NCBI RefSeq assembly: GCF_002135375.1
Contig: NZ_NEGH01000011.1
Coordinates: forward strand, 62,001-126,000
Direction of reading: 5' to 3'
DNA length: 64,000 nt
Source: Acinetobacter sp. ANC 4558
GTDB taxonomy: Bacteria; Pseudomonadota; Gammaproteobacteria; Pseudomonadales; Moraxellaceae
Part shown: one piece after another, positions 54,672 to 64,000 of the stretch
Position numbering within the stretch: position 1 is the first letter of the stretch
Layout of the letters: every line of letters begins with the position of its first letter
Made by a program: the position numbers and the translations under genes
The notes under the pieces: generated by a model
Seen by the model: only the letters and a program-made list of their open reading frames with translations
The model's database searches: none
What the model was told of the DNA's origin: nothing

Positions 54672-56069
54672 TTAACTTAAAGCAATACGTTGATTGAGTT
54701 GTTCAAGGCATGCATTTAATGATTTTTGCTGTAATTCAGCATATAGCTGCATTTCATCAAAAACGCTTGCACCTAAACTTTCTTCAAAAATCTGTTGATT
54801 TGAGATTACGCCATAATTACTTTGCTGATCACCGCCTAAGTTTGATTGAAAGATTCCAGCTGCAGATACAGGGAGAAAATCTTCATACACAATAGGTTCA
54901 ATCTTAATTACACCTGATTGAATCAATGCGGAAATGTTTTCAGTATTTACTGATAGATCATCATTGTGTAATTGATCTTGTTTTGCAAAGTAATAAAAAT
55001 ATGCTAAACCTTGATCATGCAATACTTGATAATCATCTGGAAATGCTTGGAAAGTTTCTTCTAAAATACGTACATATTCGCTTGCATTACTTTCATCTGG
55101 CGCACACCCTAAACATGCACGCGCCTGTTGTAGTAGTTCATCGTACAACTCGCGGCCTTTGCGTGTCAAAGCAACACCACGTTGTTCAATTTCACCAAAA
55201 CGCGCTGTATGACTTCCTTGTTCAATTGTTGAACCACCGTTGAAATTTACTTTTTCATTCAGTGCTTTAAAGCTTGTTTGTCGAAGTAAAATAGGGCAAT
55301 GGCGACGTGGTGGACCTTCAATGACTGCTTTAGGCGTAATTCCACGTGAAAGCATATTATTCTGTACAGCATCAATATCTAATGTACGCGGTGTTAGGTG
55401 ATTAATGTGTGGTCCTTTAAATGCCACGACATCTGCGATTAAACGATGTTGATCGTGCAATGCTTGATAGAGCGATTGACTCACAGGTGCTTCAGTATGC
55501 CAGCGGAAAGTTTCAAGAACTTGTTCGACAAATAATCGTGCATCTTCGGCATTTAATCCGCCTTGTTGTTCAAACTTTTCTGTAAGTGCTAAAGCCAGTG
55601 GGGTAAAAATTTGACGTTTTGCTAGTACTTGTTCTGCTGTCGTTCTGAGTTCAACATGATCGATGAGTTCAAGGCGTAATAATGATGTAAAGACGCGAAA
55701 TGGACATTGATTTAAAGCTTCGGTCTCAATTGCGCGAAAGGCCGTAGAGTGAACAGGAACACCTGAAGGCACCAAATCATAGTAACCAACGGGAAACATG
55801 CCCATGACTGCAAAAATACGACGCATATTTTTGAGTTCATCTGCTGTTCCAAGGCGAATGGCGCCATGACGTTCTTGAGATAGACGAGGGAGTTCACCTG
55901 TTTGTTGCAATTGCTGTTCAAGTGCTATATGTGTATTTAAAGTTTCCTGATTGATGTCTTTGACCAACTCAATTAGGTCACCATATAATGGCACTTCATT
56001 TTGATACATATCTGACATTAATGCAGAAAATTGACTACGAATTTCGTTAGAGTTAATCCAAGTTGACAT
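54672..56069 (-). CDS. hglS: 2-oxoadipate dioxygenase/decarboxylase, HglS/YdcJ type
   Basis: 465 residues of the DUF1338/HglS family, related to VOC enzymes. Typical motifs are SQERHGAIRLGTADEL, FPVGYYDLVPSGVPVHSTAFR, HINHLTPRTLDID and RFGEIEQRGVALTRKGRELYDELL; conserved His residues in the first and third are expected iron ligands. HglS converts 2-oxoadipate to D-2-hydroxyglutarate in bacterial lysine catabolism. It lies 16 bases after the class III aminotransferase, and a matching D-2-hydroxyglutarate dehydrogenase is at 48877. Confidence 0.85.
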   Translation of the reverse strand: MSTWINSNEIRSQFSALMSDMYQNEVPLYGDLIELVKDINQETLNTHIALEQQLQQTGELPRLSQERHGAIRLGTADELKNMRRIFAVMGMFPVGYYDLVPSGVPVHSTAFRAIETEALNQCPFRVFTSLLRLELIDHVELRTTAEQVLAKRQIFTPLALALTEKFEQQGGLNAEDARLFVEQVLETFRWHTEAPVSQSLYQALHDQHRLIADVVAFKGPHINHLTPRTLDIDAVQNNMLSRGITPKAVIEGPPRRHCPILLRQTSFKALNEKVNFNGGSTIEQGSHTARFGEIEQRGVALTRKGRELYDELLQQARACLGCAPDESNASEYVRILEETFQAFPDDYQVLHDQGLAYFYYFAKQDQLHNDDLSVNTENISALIQSGVIKIEPIVYEDFLPVSAAGIFQSNLGGDQQSNYGVISNQQIFEESLGASVFDEMQLYAELQQKSLNACLEQLNQRIALS

Positions 56070-56085
56070 GATTTTCCCTTTTTAA

Positions 56086-57360
56086 TTATGCTGTTGCTTC
56101 AAGTGATTGAGTAGCTGTTGCTGCAAGAATATTTTCTAAAATAGCTAAGCCTTCATTTAATACTTCAGCCGAGATTGTAAGTGGCGTTAATAAACGAATA
56201 ATATTTTTTGCTTCACCGCTTGGCATAAGTAATAAGCCTTGTGCACGGGCTGTTGCGAGAATATTTGCAAGTTGCTGTGTACCAGCTCCAAGCTCTGGAT
56301 GACAAAGTTCAATACCACGCATTGCACCAACACCAGTAAGCCGACCTAACCACGGTGTTAAATTCTGATTTTTCCAACGTAAATACGTGTTTTCAATGGT
56401 TGAGATATAATTTTGAGTCGTTGCTTGAAATTCAGCAGATTGCATAATATCAAGTGTTGCAAGACCAGCTGCACATGCAATTGGGTTGCCAGAATATGTT
56501 CCACCTAAGGCACCTTTTGCAGGATAGTCCATATATTTTGCTAAACCAACAACAGCACCTAGTGGAACACCCCCCGCGATACTTTTACCTAATAAGAGTA
56601 AGTCTGGTTCAATACCCAAGTGAGCAAATGCAAATGGAATTCCAGTTCGACCAAAACCTGATTGAATTTCATCAGCAATAATTAATATGCCATGTTGATC
56701 GCAGAATTGGCGTAAATATTGTGCGAATTCTGGATCCATTAGTTGGAATCCACCTTCACCTAAAACAGGTTCAAAGATAATCGCAGCAATATTTTCTACA
56801 TCTACTTCCACTTGAAATAAACGCTTGAGTGCGTGCTTCGCTTCATTAGCAGTGACTTGATTATCCTTACTTGGATAGGGAATATGATAAACAGGACCAG
56901 GCAATGGACCTAAGCCATCTTTGTAGGGTTTAACTTTACCGTTTAAATTAACGGCTGCAAGTGTGCGACCATGAAAGCCGCCATCAAAAGCAATAACACC
57001 AGTACGACCAGTTGCAATACGTGCAACTTTTAATGCATTTTCAGTGGCTTCTGCACCACTATTGGTAAACATACCTGCTAATGGTTGGTTAATTGGAATG
57101 TAAGCCAATAGTTTTTGCATCAAGTCTAAATAAGGGCGATGCTGTGCAGCGTTGAATGCATAATGTGTTAATTGTTCAGCTTGATGCTGAATGGCGTGTA
57201 CAATTTTTGGATGACAATGACCAACATTTAAAACACCAATTCCACCAATAAAATCGATATAACGCTTTCCATTTTCATCCCAAACTTCTGCATTCAGTCC
57301 TTTTTGAATGACAATTGGATGGATCAAACCTAATGCCGTTGAAATCCCTTGGCTATTCAT
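56086..57360 (-). CDS. Class III PLP aminotransferase, probably 2-aminoadipate transaminase
   Basis: 424 residues, GabT-like fold: FTNSGAEATENALKVARIATGR, FDGGFHGRTLAAVNLNGK, IADEIQSGFGRTG and the PLP-binding Lys in LLLGKSIAGGVPLGAVVG. As first gene before hglS it is the natural enzyme to make 2-oxoadipate from 2-aminoadipate; 4-aminobutyrate or 5-aminovalerate transaminase activity cannot be excluded by sequence. Confidence 0.8.
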   Translation of the reverse strand: MNSQGISTALGLIHPIVIQKGLNAEVWDENGKRYIDFIGGIGVLNVGHCHPKIVHAIQHQAEQLTHYAFNAAQHRPYLDLMQKLLAYIPINQPLAGMFTNSGAEATENALKVARIATGRTGVIAFDGGFHGRTLAAVNLNGKVKPYKDGLGPLPGPVYHIPYPSKDNQVTANEAKHALKRLFQVEVDVENIAAIIFEPVLGEGGFQLMDPEFAQYLRQFCDQHGILIIADEIQSGFGRTGIPFAFAHLGIEPDLLLLGKSIAGGVPLGAVVGLAKYMDYPAKGALGGTYSGNPIACAAGLATLDIMQSAEFQATTQNYISTIENTYLRWKNQNLTPWLGRLTGVGAMRGIELCHPELGAGTQQLANILATARAQGLLLMPSGEAKNIIRLLTPLTISAEVLNEGLAILENILAATATQSLEATA

Positions 57361-57921
57361 GCTAACTCTTCATTTTTCTATCTGAGATAGGGAACTATTT
57401 AATAATTAGAACATTCTTAGGGCAAACGAATAAATTGAAGAGACCTATGAGTTTTTTTCTTAGTCTTGGTGAGATTAAGTTCAGATTGATAAGATTAAAA
57501 GTTTAGAAAAATTGTGATTAATGAAAATTACTTTTGGCCTGAATAATATGTTTTCGCATTATGAATCATAAAATGAAATGCTTAACATTAGAATTAAATA
57601 AACTAATGTGAAGAAAAATAATAATAAAAAAATATGCATTATTTTTGTGCAAAGTACCCTTTTTTTAAAAAAAAAGGTACTAAAATAGATAAAAAGTGGG
57701 TTATTTAATAGGAGTTTGCATCAATTTATGCCCTATAAGTTTTTCTAATGTACTGATTTAAAATTTCTAGCTTGAAGAGCGTTTTTAGCTTCCTATATCT
57801 TAATTGAGTTAAACAGTAATTAATCATGAGTTAAAAAGGAAAAGTATCGCATTTTTGATGCATACATTAATGAACGTGAAGTGACTAATCTGATTTCAAT
57901 TAATTAAGGATGATGTAAATA
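57361..57921. promoter_or_regulatory. Divergent control region with AT palindrome
   Basis: 561 bases between the divergent aminotransferase and MFS genes. At 57653-57681 AGTACC and GGTACT flank a T7-A9 tract, a hairpin or operator candidate. Nothing else stands out; promoters for both operons must lie here. Confidence 0.4.
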
Positions 57922-59232
57922 ATGAAGAAAGATCAATCAAAACGTGCAGCCGCCGCTGCATTTATGGGAACCACAATTGAATTTTATGATTTCTATGTAT
58001 ATGCAACTGCTGCAGCATTAATTTTAGGTACGGTATTTTTTCCTGAAACTGATCCCGTTACAGGAACATTGGCTTCATTTGCAACCCTTGCCGTCGGTTT
58101 CGTAGCACGACCAATGGCTGGAATTGTTTTTGGACATTTGGGTGATCGATTAGGTCGAAAAAAAATGTTGCTGTTCACTATGGTACTCATGGGACTTGCA
58201 ACAACATGTATTGGTTTAATTCCAAGTTATCATAGCATTGGAATTTGGGCACCTATTCTTCTTGTACTCTTTAGGTTTTTACAAGGAATCTCTGTAGGTG
58301 GAGAATGGGGTGGTGCTGTTTTGATGGCAAGTGAACATGCCCCAAAAGAGAAAAAGACTTTTTTTGCCTCTTTTGCGCAACTAGGAAGTCCAGCAGGTTT
58401 GATTCTTTGTTTATTGGTATTTAGAGGCGTAAGTACATTAGATGAGCAAGCTTTTGCAAGCTGGGGATGGCGAGTTCCATTTTTGCTTAGTTTTATTTTG
58501 ATGGGGGTTGGTTTTCTAATTCGTTTTGGAATTGAAGAATCGCCAGAATTTAAAGAAGCAAAAGAGAATGATCAAACTTTAAAACATCCAGTAAAAGAGC
58601 TACTGTCTAATTATTTACCACATGTTATTTTTGCTGGATTGACGATGACTATTGGTACAGCAGGATTTTTCTTTACCAATACATTCATGATTACCTACGT
58701 CACTCAGTATTTGGAAATTAGTAAAGCCACTATTTTAGATGCTTTATTTTTGGTCACGATCTTTCAATTCTTGACGATGCCAGTTGCTGCATGGATTGCA
58801 GATAAAGTTGGTTCACAGCGTTTTTTAACCATTGCCGCAATTTTATGTATCTTAGTGCCATATCCAATGTTTATGTTGGTAGAAACAAAGAACATTATTC
58901 TGATTACCTGTGGTATTAGCTTAGCGGTTGTAACACTGTCTGCACTTTATGCCGTTGCTGCGGGTTTCATGGCAAATATTTTTCCAACACAAGTTCGTTA
59001 TTCAGGCATTTCAATTTCTTATCAATTCATTGCGGCACTTGCTGCGGGAACAACACCATTTATTGGCACAATGTTAGCAAGCCATTATGCAGGGCAATGG
59101 ATGCCACTTGCGATTTTCTTTAGCTTCTTATCGCTATTATCTTTAATTGGTGTCGTTGGTGTCAAAATTATTACGAATAAAAATAAAAATGCTGTGAATA
59201 TTGATCAAGTGGTTGTAGAAAAATCAGTTTAA
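57922..59232 (+). CDS. MFS metabolite:proton symporter (MHS family)
   Basis: 436 residues, 12 helices. The family signature regions are FMGTTIEFYDFYVYATAAALI (helix 1), GHLGDRLGRKKML (loop 2-3) and FRFLQGISVGGEWGGAVLMASEHAP (helix 4), as in ShiA, YhjE and citrate/ketoglutarate symporters. First gene of an operon of catabolic enzymes, so it probably imports their substrate, a small organic acid or amide. Confidence 0.88.
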   Translation: MKKDQSKRAAAAAFMGTTIEFYDFYVYATAAALILGTVFFPETDPVTGTLASFATLAVGFVARPMAGIVFGHLGDRLGRKKMLLFTMVLMGLATTCIGLIPSYHSIGIWAPILLVLFRFLQGISVGGEWGGAVLMASEHAPKEKKTFFASFAQLGSPAGLILCLLVFRGVSTLDEQAFASWGWRVPFLLSFILMGVGFLIRFGIEESPEFKEAKENDQTLKHPVKELLSNYLPHVIFAGLTMTIGTAGFFFTNTFMITYVTQYLEISKATILDALFLVTIFQFLTMPVAAWIADKVGSQRFLTIAAILCILVPYPMFMLVETKNIILITCGISLAVVTLSALYAVAAGFMANIFPTQVRYSGISISYQFIAALAAGTTPFIGTMLASHYAGQWMPLAIFFSFLSLLSLIGVVGVKIITNKNKNAVNIDQVVVEKSV

Positions 59233-59258
59233 GTTGAAATAGATAAAGGAACATAGGT

Positions 59259-60011
59259 ATGAATCATATGGAAAATATCAATCCTATTGAATGGGAAGCA
59301 CGCTGTGAATTAGCTGCGTTATATCGATTGATTGCATTTTATAAAATGACCGATTTAATTGATACGCATATTAGCTATCGACTACCGCATGAGCCCAATC
59401 ATTTTTTAATTAATCGATATGGGATCCCATTTGACAAAATGACCGCATCACACTTAATTAAAATTGATCATGAAGGTACTATTGTTGAAAATTATGATCA
59501 AGGAAAACGAGTGAATGTTGCAGGTTTTGTGATTCATTCTGCAATACACCATGCGTGTCCTGAAGTTCATTGTGTGATTCATACGCACACAGCAGATGGC
59601 GTTGCTGTGTCAGCACAGTCGCATGGTTTACTTCCTTTATCACAACATGCATTAAAGTTTTATAACCGTATTGGCTACCACACATATGAAGGAATTGCCC
59701 TTTCATTAGATGAGCAAAAAAGGCTCATTGAAGATTTAGGACAGCACCGCTGTATGATTTTAAGAAATCATGGTTTGTTGTCAACAGGGAATAGTATCCC
59801 TCGAGCATTCCATGAAATCTATTTCTTAGAGCGCGCATGCCAAATTCAGGTGAAGGCACTGTCGAGTACGCAACTGAACTATCCATCTCCTGAGGTTTGT
59901 GAGCATACCGCACAACAATTTGATCGTGAGGAGGCAGAACAAATTATTCTGGATGCATGGCATGCGGCACTTTCTTTAATTGAGCAACAAAAAGCCGAGT
60001 ATTGCGTATGA
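59259..60011 (+). CDS. Class II aldolase/adducin-family protein
   Basis: 250 residues. Metal-binding His cluster CVIHTHTADGVAVSAQ and a later RNHGLLSTG motif are those of the class II aldolase/adducin fold. Members act as aldolases, epimerases or decarboxylases on hydroxy acids, so the reaction cannot be fixed. AAGGA precedes the ATG; the stop overlaps the next start (ATGA). Confidence 0.82.
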   Translation: MNHMENINPIEWEARCELAALYRLIAFYKMTDLIDTHISYRLPHEPNHFLINRYGIPFDKMTASHLIKIDHEGTIVENYDQGKRVNVAGFVIHSAIHHACPEVHCVIHTHTADGVAVSAQSHGLLPLSQHALKFYNRIGYHTYEGIALSLDEQKRLIEDLGQHRCMILRNHGLLSTGNSIPRAFHEIYFLERACQIQVKALSSTQLNYPSPEVCEHTAQQFDREEAEQIILDAWHAALSLIEQQKAEYCV

Positions 60012-60931
60012 TCGTTATTGCTTCAACCAAAGCCTATGCTAAACAAATGCTAATTGATGCATTTCAGCAATATGCCCCTGAAGGAAGTTATTGTCTAGAA
60101 GAAGATGAGCATGCCAATCAAGCGACAACAGCGGCTTGTTGGTTCCCCAATTTAGATAATTTAAATCAAACTCCATCATTAAAGCTCATTCACTCAATGG
60201 GTGCAGGTATTGAGCATTTAGAATTAGCAAAAATCAAAGAATCACATCAAGTGTGTCGAATTGTTGATCAAGATCATAAGTTTGGCATGTTAAGTTATCT
60301 TCAATGGGGTGTTTTATATTTTCAGCGTTTTTTTGATCAATATTTAAAGCAGCAAACCAAGCAAATTTGGCAACAGCATCCGCAACTTAAAAATGCAGAT
60401 GTTTATATTGGTATTATGGGGCTGGGGGAAATTGGTGGATTTGTTGCGGAAAAACTCGCAAGTGAAGGTTATCAAGTTTCAGGGTGGTCAAAGTCTAAAA
60501 AATCACTTAAACACGTAGACTGCTTTGCTGGAGACGCTGAACTTGAGGTATTTTTAGCGCGCAGTCAAATTTTGATTAACGTATTACCTTTGACCCATGA
60601 AACACGTGGAATTTTATCTCAATCGACTTTTGAAAAATTACCTCGAGGTGCCACAGTCATTAATAGTGGGCGAGGTGAACATCTTGTTATTCAAGATTTG
60701 CTTAACCTGATTGATGCAAAACATATTCGTGGCGCAATTTTGGATGTATTTGAGCAGGAACCATTGAATCCTTCAAGTCCATTATGGAATAAAGCTGAAA
60801 TTGTATTAACACCACATATCGCATCTCATGCACCGCTTGAGGTCGTGGTTCAGCAAATATTAGAAAATGATCGACGAGTGATGCAAGGATTGCCATTGCT
60901 AAATTGCGTGAATATAGGACGAGGATATTAA
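60008..60931 (+). CDS. 2-Hydroxyacid dehydrogenase, GhrA type
   Basis: 307 residues from the ATG at 60008, which overlaps the upstream stop; a TTG two codons earlier is less likely. NAD(P)-binding motif GIMGLGEIGGFVAEKL, substrate/active region INSGRGEHLV, GAILDVFEQEPLN and PHIASH with the catalytic His. GhrA-like proteins reduce glyoxylate and hydroxypyruvate. It probably handles a 2-oxoacid formed by the operon's other enzymes. Confidence 0.85.
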   Translation: MIVIASTKAYAKQMLIDAFQQYAPEGSYCLEEDEHANQATTAACWFPNLDNLNQTPSLKLIHSMGAGIEHLELAKIKESHQVCRIVDQDHKFGMLSYLQWGVLYFQRFFDQYLKQQTKQIWQQHPQLKNADVYIGIMGLGEIGGFVAEKLASEGYQVSGWSKSKKSLKHVDCFAGDAELEVFLARSQILINVLPLTHETRGILSQSTFEKLPRGATVINSGRGEHLVIQDLLNLIDAKHIRGAILDVFEQEPLNPSSPLWNKAEIVLTPHIASHAPLEVVVQQILENDRRVMQGLPLLNCVNIGRGY

Positions 60932-60932
60932 C

Positions 60933-62174
60933 ATGAAGGTTAATGGTAAAAGATTATGGAATTCGTTGATGGATATGGCCAAGGTGGGGGCGAGTGAAAA
61001 TGGAGGCAGTACTCGCTTAGCATTAACTGACCAAGATATTGCAGGTCGTACCTTACTCATTGAATGGGCAAAAAAAATAGATTTAACTTTGAAGTACGAT
61101 GCAATTGGCAATTTGTTTCTGCAAAAAGCAGGGCTTGATTCTTCACTCAATCCTATTGTGATAGGGAGCCACTTAGATACACAGCCTAAAGGTGGACGTT
61201 TTGACGGTATTTATGGTGTTCTTGCAGGATTGGAAGTCCTATATAGTCTTCATGAAACAGCGATAGAGACTCATCATCCAATCGAACTTGCGGTTTGGAT
61301 GAATGAAGAAGGTGCTCGGTTTACTCCAGCAATGATGGGGTCTGCGGTATTTACAGGGCATTTTTCACTTGAGGAGATATTAACTGTCAAAGATAAACAA
61401 GGTATTTGCGTTGCTGATGAGTTAAAACGAACACAACAGCAAGGCGAACTAGAATTACAACGAGCATTTGAGGCTTATTATGAACTCCATATTGAGCAAG
61501 GGCCTGTATTAGAAAATAATGCAAAAGAGATTGGGGTTGTCACTGGTGGTCAAGCCATTATTTGGTTAGATATTGAAACCACTGGCAAAGCAGCACATGC
61601 AGGCACAACCCCTATGTCTATGCGCCATGACACCATGATTGGCACTGCAAAAATGATGGTAGATTTAGAGCAATTGGTATTACAAAAATATCCAGAAGGA
61701 TTAATCACCTTTGGTGAAATAGCCGTAGAAAACTCCTCAAGAAATACGATTCCTGCAACAGTGAATTGGACCATTGATTTGCGTCATCCAGACGATAATA
61801 CAATGGAAAAAATGCAGCAAGATGTACTGCAAGTTTTAGAGCAATTGGCAAATACGCGCAGTTTAACAGTGAATACCAAGTTGCATTGGCATAGTCCAGC
61901 AACTCCATTCAATGAAACATGTGTTCAAACAGTTTTAGATTCAGTTCAAACCTTAGGGTTTAGCTATCAAAAAATTGTAAGTGGTGCTGGACATGATGCC
62001 ATTAATTTAGCCAAACATTGTCCAACCACCATGATTTTTATCCCATGTGAAGGTGGACTTAGTCATAACGAAGCTGAAAACATTACGGCATTACAAGCAG
62101 AGCAAGGTGCTCATGTTTTGCTAAATAGCATTCTAAAATTTGATCAACAATTAAAACTGGCTCAAGTCGGCTAA
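60933..62174 (+). CDS. M20-family Zn amidohydrolase (allantoate/N-carbamoyl-amino acid hydrolase type)
   Basis: 413 residues. Metal ligands visible: GSHLDTQPKGGRFDG (His, Asp), WMNEEGARFTP (Glu pair), HIEQGPVLE (His) and GGLSHNEAE (His). The NGGSTRLALTDQD start and AGTTPM dimer-domain loop are typical of beta-ureidopropionase/L-carbamoylase/allantoate amidohydrolase. It would release an amine or ammonia from an N-carbamoyl or ureido compound. Starts 1 base after the GhrA-like stop. Confidence 0.87.
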   Translation: MKVNGKRLWNSLMDMAKVGASENGGSTRLALTDQDIAGRTLLIEWAKKIDLTLKYDAIGNLFLQKAGLDSSLNPIVIGSHLDTQPKGGRFDGIYGVLAGLEVLYSLHETAIETHHPIELAVWMNEEGARFTPAMMGSAVFTGHFSLEEILTVKDKQGICVADELKRTQQQGELELQRAFEAYYELHIEQGPVLENNAKEIGVVTGGQAIIWLDIETTGKAAHAGTTPMSMRHDTMIGTAKMMVDLEQLVLQKYPEGLITFGEIAVENSSRNTIPATVNWTIDLRHPDDNTMEKMQQDVLQVLEQLANTRSLTVNTKLHWHSPATPFNETCVQTVLDSVQTLGFSYQKIVSGAGHDAINLAKHCPTTMIFIPCEGGLSHNEAENITALQAEQGAHVLLNSILKFDQQLKLAQVG

Positions 62175-62192
62175 AAGTTGGAAGGGATTATC

Positions 62193-63257
62193 ATGAAATT
62201 ATTTTTTCATTCAGAGCAGTTGAAACATCGCCCAGCAAGTTATTATTCAAGAGGTAAAATGCGCGAACCTCAAGAAAAGCCCGAGCGTATGTTTGAGTTA
62301 TTAAAAACAGTGGAACGCTTAAATTTACCACTTTTAACAGCGAAGGATTTTGGAACAAAGCCATTGCTAGATGTACACACTATGGGGTATTTGAATTTTC
62401 TTCAAAATGCGTATAAAGAGTGGATGGAATTACCAGAAGATTGGGGCGATGAGGTGCTTTCGAATATTTTTATACGTGAAAATAATCGAGAAATTGGTAT
62501 TTTAGCAAAGGCAGCGAAGTATTTGGCAGATGGTAGTGCTCCAATTGGAAAAGATACTTGGACATCTGTTTATTGGTCTGCACAAACGGCATTATCCTGT
62601 GCTGATGCATTGCTGAAAGATGATGAACAATTAACCATTGGACTGACAAGACCAGCAGGGCATCATGCAAGAAAAGAAGGTGCTGGTGGATTTTGTTATA
62701 TCAATAATGCGGCGGTGATTGCACAATATCTTAAGCAAGATTATTCACGCATTGCAATCATTGATACAGATATGCATCACGGTCAAGGAATACAAGAAAT
62801 TTTTTATGATCGTTCAGATGTATTATATACCTCAGTTCATGGAGATCCGACCAATTTCTACCCAGTAGTATCAGGTTTTGAAGATGAATATGGGGTAGGA
62901 GAAGGGCATGGTTATAATAAAAATTTTCCAATCCCACATGGGAGTAGTGAAGAAGTATTTCTTGAATATCTTGATCAAGCTATAGATTTTGTTAAACTTT
63001 TTCAACCTGAAGTTGTTATTCATGTGATGGGGTTTGATGTATATGTGGATGATCCCCAAACGAAATGTGCAGTGAGTACCTTTGGATTTGAGAAAATTGC
63101 AGAAAAAATTAAGTCAGTGAATGTACCTACAATTAGTTTAATTGAAGGTGGGTATTGTATTGAAAAATTAGATGAAAATTTCCAAAGCTTTTTAAAAGGT
63201 TTTGGTGTGAATTTACCCAGATATAAAACGGAAAAACAGGAAGTGAGTTCAACATAA
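62193..63257 (+). CDS. Histone-deacetylase-family protein, acetylpolyamine amidohydrolase-like
   Basis: 354 residues from ATG 62193 with GGAAGGGA upstream; a TTG at 62178 is not needed. Motifs of the arginase/deacetylase fold: YYSRGKMREPQEKPER N-terminal insert typical of AphA, RPAGHHA (His pair), IDTDMHHGQG and MGFDVYVDDP (Zn ligands Asp, His, Asp), and EGGY (catalytic Tyr). Removes acetyl or related acyl groups from amines, for example acetylpolyamines. Cotranscribed with the M20 amidohydrolase, suggesting stepwise release of acyl groups from one substrate. Confidence 0.85.
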   Translation: MKLFFHSEQLKHRPASYYSRGKMREPQEKPERMFELLKTVERLNLPLLTAKDFGTKPLLDVHTMGYLNFLQNAYKEWMELPEDWGDEVLSNIFIRENNREIGILAKAAKYLADGSAPIGKDTWTSVYWSAQTALSCADALLKDDEQLTIGLTRPAGHHARKEGAGGFCYINNAAVIAQYLKQDYSRIAIIDTDMHHGQGIQEIFYDRSDVLYTSVHGDPTNFYPVVSGFEDEYGVGEGHGYNKNFPIPHGSSEEVFLEYLDQAIDFVKLFQPEVVIHVMGFDVYVDDPQTKCAVSTFGFEKIAEKIKSVNVPTISLIEGGYCIEKLDENFQSFLKGFGVNLPRYKTEKQEVSST

Positions 63258-63311
63258 TCTTGCTATGATTGGATCTAATTTAAGAAATAATATCATGCGA
63301 GGAGCGTTGTC

Positions 63312-64000
63312 ATGAGATCAAATATATTATTAGAAAAATGTAATTGGTCTCTGCTACGTATTTTTCGAGTTATTGTTCAAGAAGGAAGTTTAAATAAAGC
63401 TGCAATTAAATTATTTTTAACGCAATCTGCGATTAGTCAAAGTTTAAAAAGACTGGAAGAACAAATTGGGGAAATCCTGATTATTCGAACTGGAGGGAAG
63501 TTTTATTTAACACCTACAGGCGAAATTGTATTTGAAGCTAGTCTTATGATTTATAGTCAGTTAATGGATTGTGAAGAACGATTAAATACTAAAAAAAATA
63601 GTTTGTCAGGAACCATTAAACTTTTGGTATTAAGTCGTGTCGAGTCAGCACGATATGATCAGTTGCTGCATGATTTTCATCAAAAATACCCATTGGTAGA
63701 TTTTCATGTTGATGTGTTGAAAAGTAAGGAAATTCAACAATTGTTATTACAGAAAATTCCAGCACTTGGAATTGGAATTAACCAAATTGTGCATCCAAAA
63801 TTGAATTATCATACTTTGCTGAATCAAAAATATGCACTATTTTGTAGTAATAAACATCCTCTTTATACAGAGAATATTCAATCTATTGATCAAATTAAAG
63901 GTTATGGGTTTATTTCATTTCAAAGTGAGCAATTGAATGATCCATTATCGCCATTAAGTGAGGTACGAGAAAAAATATTGAAAAATAATAAACTTTTGGT
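63312..64000 (+). CDS. LysR-family regulator (N-terminal part)
   Basis: 229 codons remain open to the window end, so the gene is cut. Helix-turn-helix: LRIFRVIVQEGSLNKAAIKLFLTQSAISQSLKRLEEQIGEILI, then the hinge and start of the effector domain. GAGGAG nine bases before the ATG. Last visible gene of the aldolase-amidohydrolase operon and its probable regulator. Confidence 0.88.
   Translation, partial: MRSNILLEKCNWSLLRIFRVIVQEGSLNKAAIKLFLTQSAISQSLKRLEEQIGEILIIRTGGKFYLTPTGEIVFEASLMIYSQLMDCEERLNTKKNSLSGTIKLLVLSRVESARYDQLLHDFHQKYPLVDFHVDVLKSKEIQQLLLQKIPALGIGINQIVHPKLNYHTLLNQKYALFCSNKHPLYTENIQSIDQIKGYGFISFQSEQLNDPLSPLSEVREKILKNNKLL

Noticed and set aside
1..64000. CRISPR arrays, rRNA, tRNA, complete insertion sequences
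   Set aside because: No regularly spaced repeats, no recognisable tRNA or rRNA sequence and no transposase gene seen on either strand.

Overview
The window is AT-rich chromosomal DNA of a gammaproteobacterium, most likely an Acinetobacter. The AT-rich codon use, the iif-type indole cluster, the gene families present and the short AT-rich intergenic spaces point there. This is inferred from gene content, since no rRNA or tRNA is present to confirm it.

Region A (1-35.8 kb) looks like one large sulfur-starvation island. It starts with a peptide-type ABC importer (first gene cut by the window edge) followed by an SfnB/DszC-like flavin monooxygenase. Then come a DszB-like sulfinate desulfinase, a heterodimeric ABC exporter, two TonB-dependent receptor/secreted esterase cassettes (two receptors, three esterases), and an SsuD-like monooxygenase. 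A sigma-54 activator of SfnR type, an aliphatic-sulfonate-type ABC importer in one operon with tatABC, a second SsuD-like monooxygenase, a private tonB-exbB-exbD set, a third receptor and a third SsuD-like monooxygenase complete it. Nine GG-N10-GC sigma-54 promoters precede the transcription units, each 20-60 bases from the gene start. Every promoter region also carries a pair of 18-bp palindromes, WTGTT-N8-AACAW, usually 30-32 bp apart; in the two divergent regions the pair is placed symmetrically between the two promoters. Two of the three receptors contain no Met beyond the initiator and no Cys, so their mature forms would contain no sulfur.

Region B (36-38.5 kb) holds an MTHFR-like protein with the zinc/cysteine MTHFR_C domain and a DUF4239-like membrane protein. 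Region C (38.9-45 kb) matches an iif-type indole degradation cluster: DLH/SnoaL-like iifA, SDR iifB, styrene-monooxygenase-like iifC, flavin reductase iifD, an outer-membrane protein and an AraC regulator. Region D (45.4-48.4 kb) is a very AT-rich patch of orphan immunity-like genes, each following a broken toxin tail, with a duplicated module and two copies of a 71-bp inverted-repeat element.

Region E (48.9-57.4 kb) fits 2-aminoadipate/lysine breakdown: a YdiJ-type D-2-hydroxyglutarate dehydrogenase, LysR regulator, DAACS symporter, HglS-type 2-oxoadipate dioxygenase/decarboxylase and a class III aminotransferase. Region F (57.9-64 kb) is an uncharacterised catabolic operon: MFS symporter, class II aldolase, GhrA-like 2-hydroxyacid dehydrogenase, M20 amidohydrolase, acetylpolyamine-amidohydrolase-like protein and a LysR regulator cut by the window end.
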